DNA from: Chloroflexota bacterium
Lineage (GTDB): Bacteria; Chloroflexota; Anaerolineae; Anaerolineales; Villigracilaceae
Assembly (NCBI GenBank): GCA_021796155.1
Contig: JAJYOO010000187.1
Coordinates: 1 to 5,692, forward strand
Direction: 5' to 3'
Length of the DNA stretch: 5,692 nt
Position numbers and translations under genes: made by a program. Of the stretch, positions 4,770 through 5,692 are shown in pieces (positions within the stretch are counted from its first letter, which is position 1; each line of letters opens with the position of its first letter). The notes beneath the pieces were generated by a model that saw only the letters and a list, made by a program, of their open reading frames with translations, did no database searches and was not told the DNA's origin.

Positions 4770-5692
4770 GTGGCTCTTCGTCGTTTGCTTCCTGCCCTGC
4801 TCCTGCCGATATTGATTTTGACAGCGTGCGGTTCCGCGCCTGTTGCTCCCAGCCCAACGATTCCCCCGATCATCGTTGTTCCATCTTTCACACCGACGAT
4901 TGCTACAACGGATACGCCAACCGTGACGCCGACGCCGGTTCCGCTTGTCCCTGATTTTGAACATGTTGTAATTGTCGTGCTCGAGAATAAAGAGTTCGGC
5001 ACAGTCATTGGGAATTCGAAGATGCCGTATTTCAATCAACTGGCGCAAAAATATACGCTGCTCACACAGCTTTACGCAGTTACACATCCGAGCCTGCCAA
5101 ATTATCTTGCCATGATCGGCGGCGACACCTTTGGAATCAATTTTGATTGCACAAAGTGCAACGTCAACGAGCCATCACTGCCGGATCAAATCGAAGCCAG
5201 CGGTCGGACGTGGAAAACGTATCAGGAAGATATGCCGTCGCCGTGTTTCGCGGGATCTGACTATAACGGTTATGCCATGAAGCATAATCCGTTCATCTAT
5301 TTCCAGCCGATTCGTTTGGATTCGACGCGCTGCAATCGCAGCATCGTCCCGCTCACGCAGCTTTCCACGGACATTGCGGCGGGCGCGCTTCCGAATTTCT
5401 TGTTCATTACCCCGAATCTGTGCAACGATGCGCACGACTGCGAAGTATCCGTTGCGGATGGCTGGCTTCAAAAATTGATGACACAACTGCAACCCGCGCT
5501 GGATGCGACTGGCAAGCCTTACCTTATCATCCTGACCTGGGATGAGGGGCAGGGAAATCATTCGTGTTGTGGTCTTCCAAAACTGGCTGGCGGACGAATA
5601 GCTACCATCCTAATTTCGCCCCAAGCAAAAACCGAATTTCAAGATGACACAGCGTATAGCCTTTATTCGATTTTGAAAACAATCGAGACCGC
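4770..5692 (+). CDS. Lipid-anchored phosphoesterase (PF04185-type acid phosphatase / phospholipase C family), partial
   Basis: An open frame begins at GTG 4770, six bases after AAGGAG (4758-4763), and runs off the right edge after 307 codons. The N-terminus is a lipoprotein signal: two Arg, a Leu-rich core and lipobox L17-T18-A19-C20. A Pro/Thr-rich linker (about 24-60, with TPTVTPTPVP) would hold the catalytic domain off the membrane outside the cell. Family blocks follow: HVVIVVLENKEFG (65-77, metal-binding Glu-Asn pair E72-N73), THPSLPNYLAMIGG (105-118; S108 is my candidate nucleophile by analogy), LPNFLFITPNLCNDAHD (207-223) and TWDEGQGNH (256-264, D258-E259). DDTAYSLYSILKTIE (292-306) is the usual near-C-terminal block, so only a short tail is missing. 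Extra cysteines (C126, C130, C159, C188, C218, C224, C265, C266) suggest disulphides, in keeping with export. Likely role: releasing phosphate or hydrolysing phosphodiesters outside the cell. The exact substrate cannot be read. It is divergent from the adenosine-specific kinase gene. Confidence 0.88.
   Translation, partial: MALRRLLPALLLPILILTACGSAPVAPSPTIPPIIVVPSFTPTIATTDTPTVTPTPVPLVPDFEHVVIVVLENKEFGTVIGNSKMPYFNQLAQKYTLLTQLYAVTHPSLPNYLAMIGGDTFGINFDCTKCNVNEPSLPDQIEASGRTWKTYQEDMPSPCFAGSDYNGYAMKHNPFIYFQPIRLDSTRCNRSIVPLTQLSTDIAAGALPNFLFITPNLCNDAHDCEVSVADGWLQKLMTQLQPALDATGKPYLIILTWDEGQGNHSCCGLPKLAGGRIATILISPQAKTEFQDDTAYSLYSILKTIET

Noticed and set aside
4631..5035. Minus-strand 134-codon open frame with Gly/Val-rich repeats
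   Set aside because: It is antisense to the signal peptide and PT-rich linker of the phosphoesterase; the repeats mirror its Pro/Thr codons. No ribosome binding site or family match.
5175..5561. Minus-strand 128-codon open frame opposite the phosphoesterase
   Set aside because: Arg/Ile-rich composition typical of an antisense shadow; the plus strand has clear catalytic motifs through this stretch.

Overview
The window is a gene-dense piece of a bacterial chromosome with mid-range GC. It has no rRNA, tRNA, CRISPR array or insertion sequence that I can see. Several features point tentatively to Chloroflexota (Anaerolineae-type): a lipoprotein with a Pro/Thr-rich linker of the TPTVTPTP kind, a soluble cyclic-nucleotide-binding histidine kinase, an adenosine-specific kinase of the PF04008 type, and a lipoprotein carrying a YYPVKTGATWTY motif. 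The taxonomic assignment is inference from gene style, not from a marker gene.

Layout, left to right. (1) Positions 386 to 1 (minus): the N-terminal part of a TIR-like / nucleotide-binding-fold protein, broken by one in-frame TGA and running off the left edge. It is AT-richer (about 41% GC by hand count) than the kinase region further right. (2) 1339 to 413 (minus): a PflX-type radical SAM protein, directly upstream of (1) and on the same strand. (3) 1430 to 1927 (plus): a Nudix hydrolase with a perfect Nudix box, divergent from (2) and sharing a compact promoter region with it. (4) A perfect 14-bp hairpin at 1932-1964 between two convergent genes, probably a bidirectional terminator. (5) 4616 to 1979 (minus): three co-directional genes, in transcription order an adenosine-specific kinase, a cNMP-binding histidine kinase and a secreted lipoprotein. 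The gaps are 117 and 46 bp, with a possible internal promoter before the kinase. (6) 4770 to the right edge (plus): a lipid-anchored phosphoesterase of the PF04185 type, divergent from (5) and cut off by the window end.

How the genes work together: the window holds two divergent promoter regions (about 1340-1429 and 4617-4769) and one convergent terminator. The minus-strand trio is the only arrangement suggesting a joint function. It pairs a nucleoside kinase with a predicted cyclic-nucleotide-sensing kinase and a surface lipoprotein, but no response regulator or cyclase is present, so any pathway link is speculative. The most noteworthy item is the interrupted TIR-like gene at the left edge. 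Its strong ribosome binding site, intact conserved motif beyond the stop and otherwise open frame suggest a recent loss, a recoding event or a sequencing error in a defence-type or nucleotide-processing gene.
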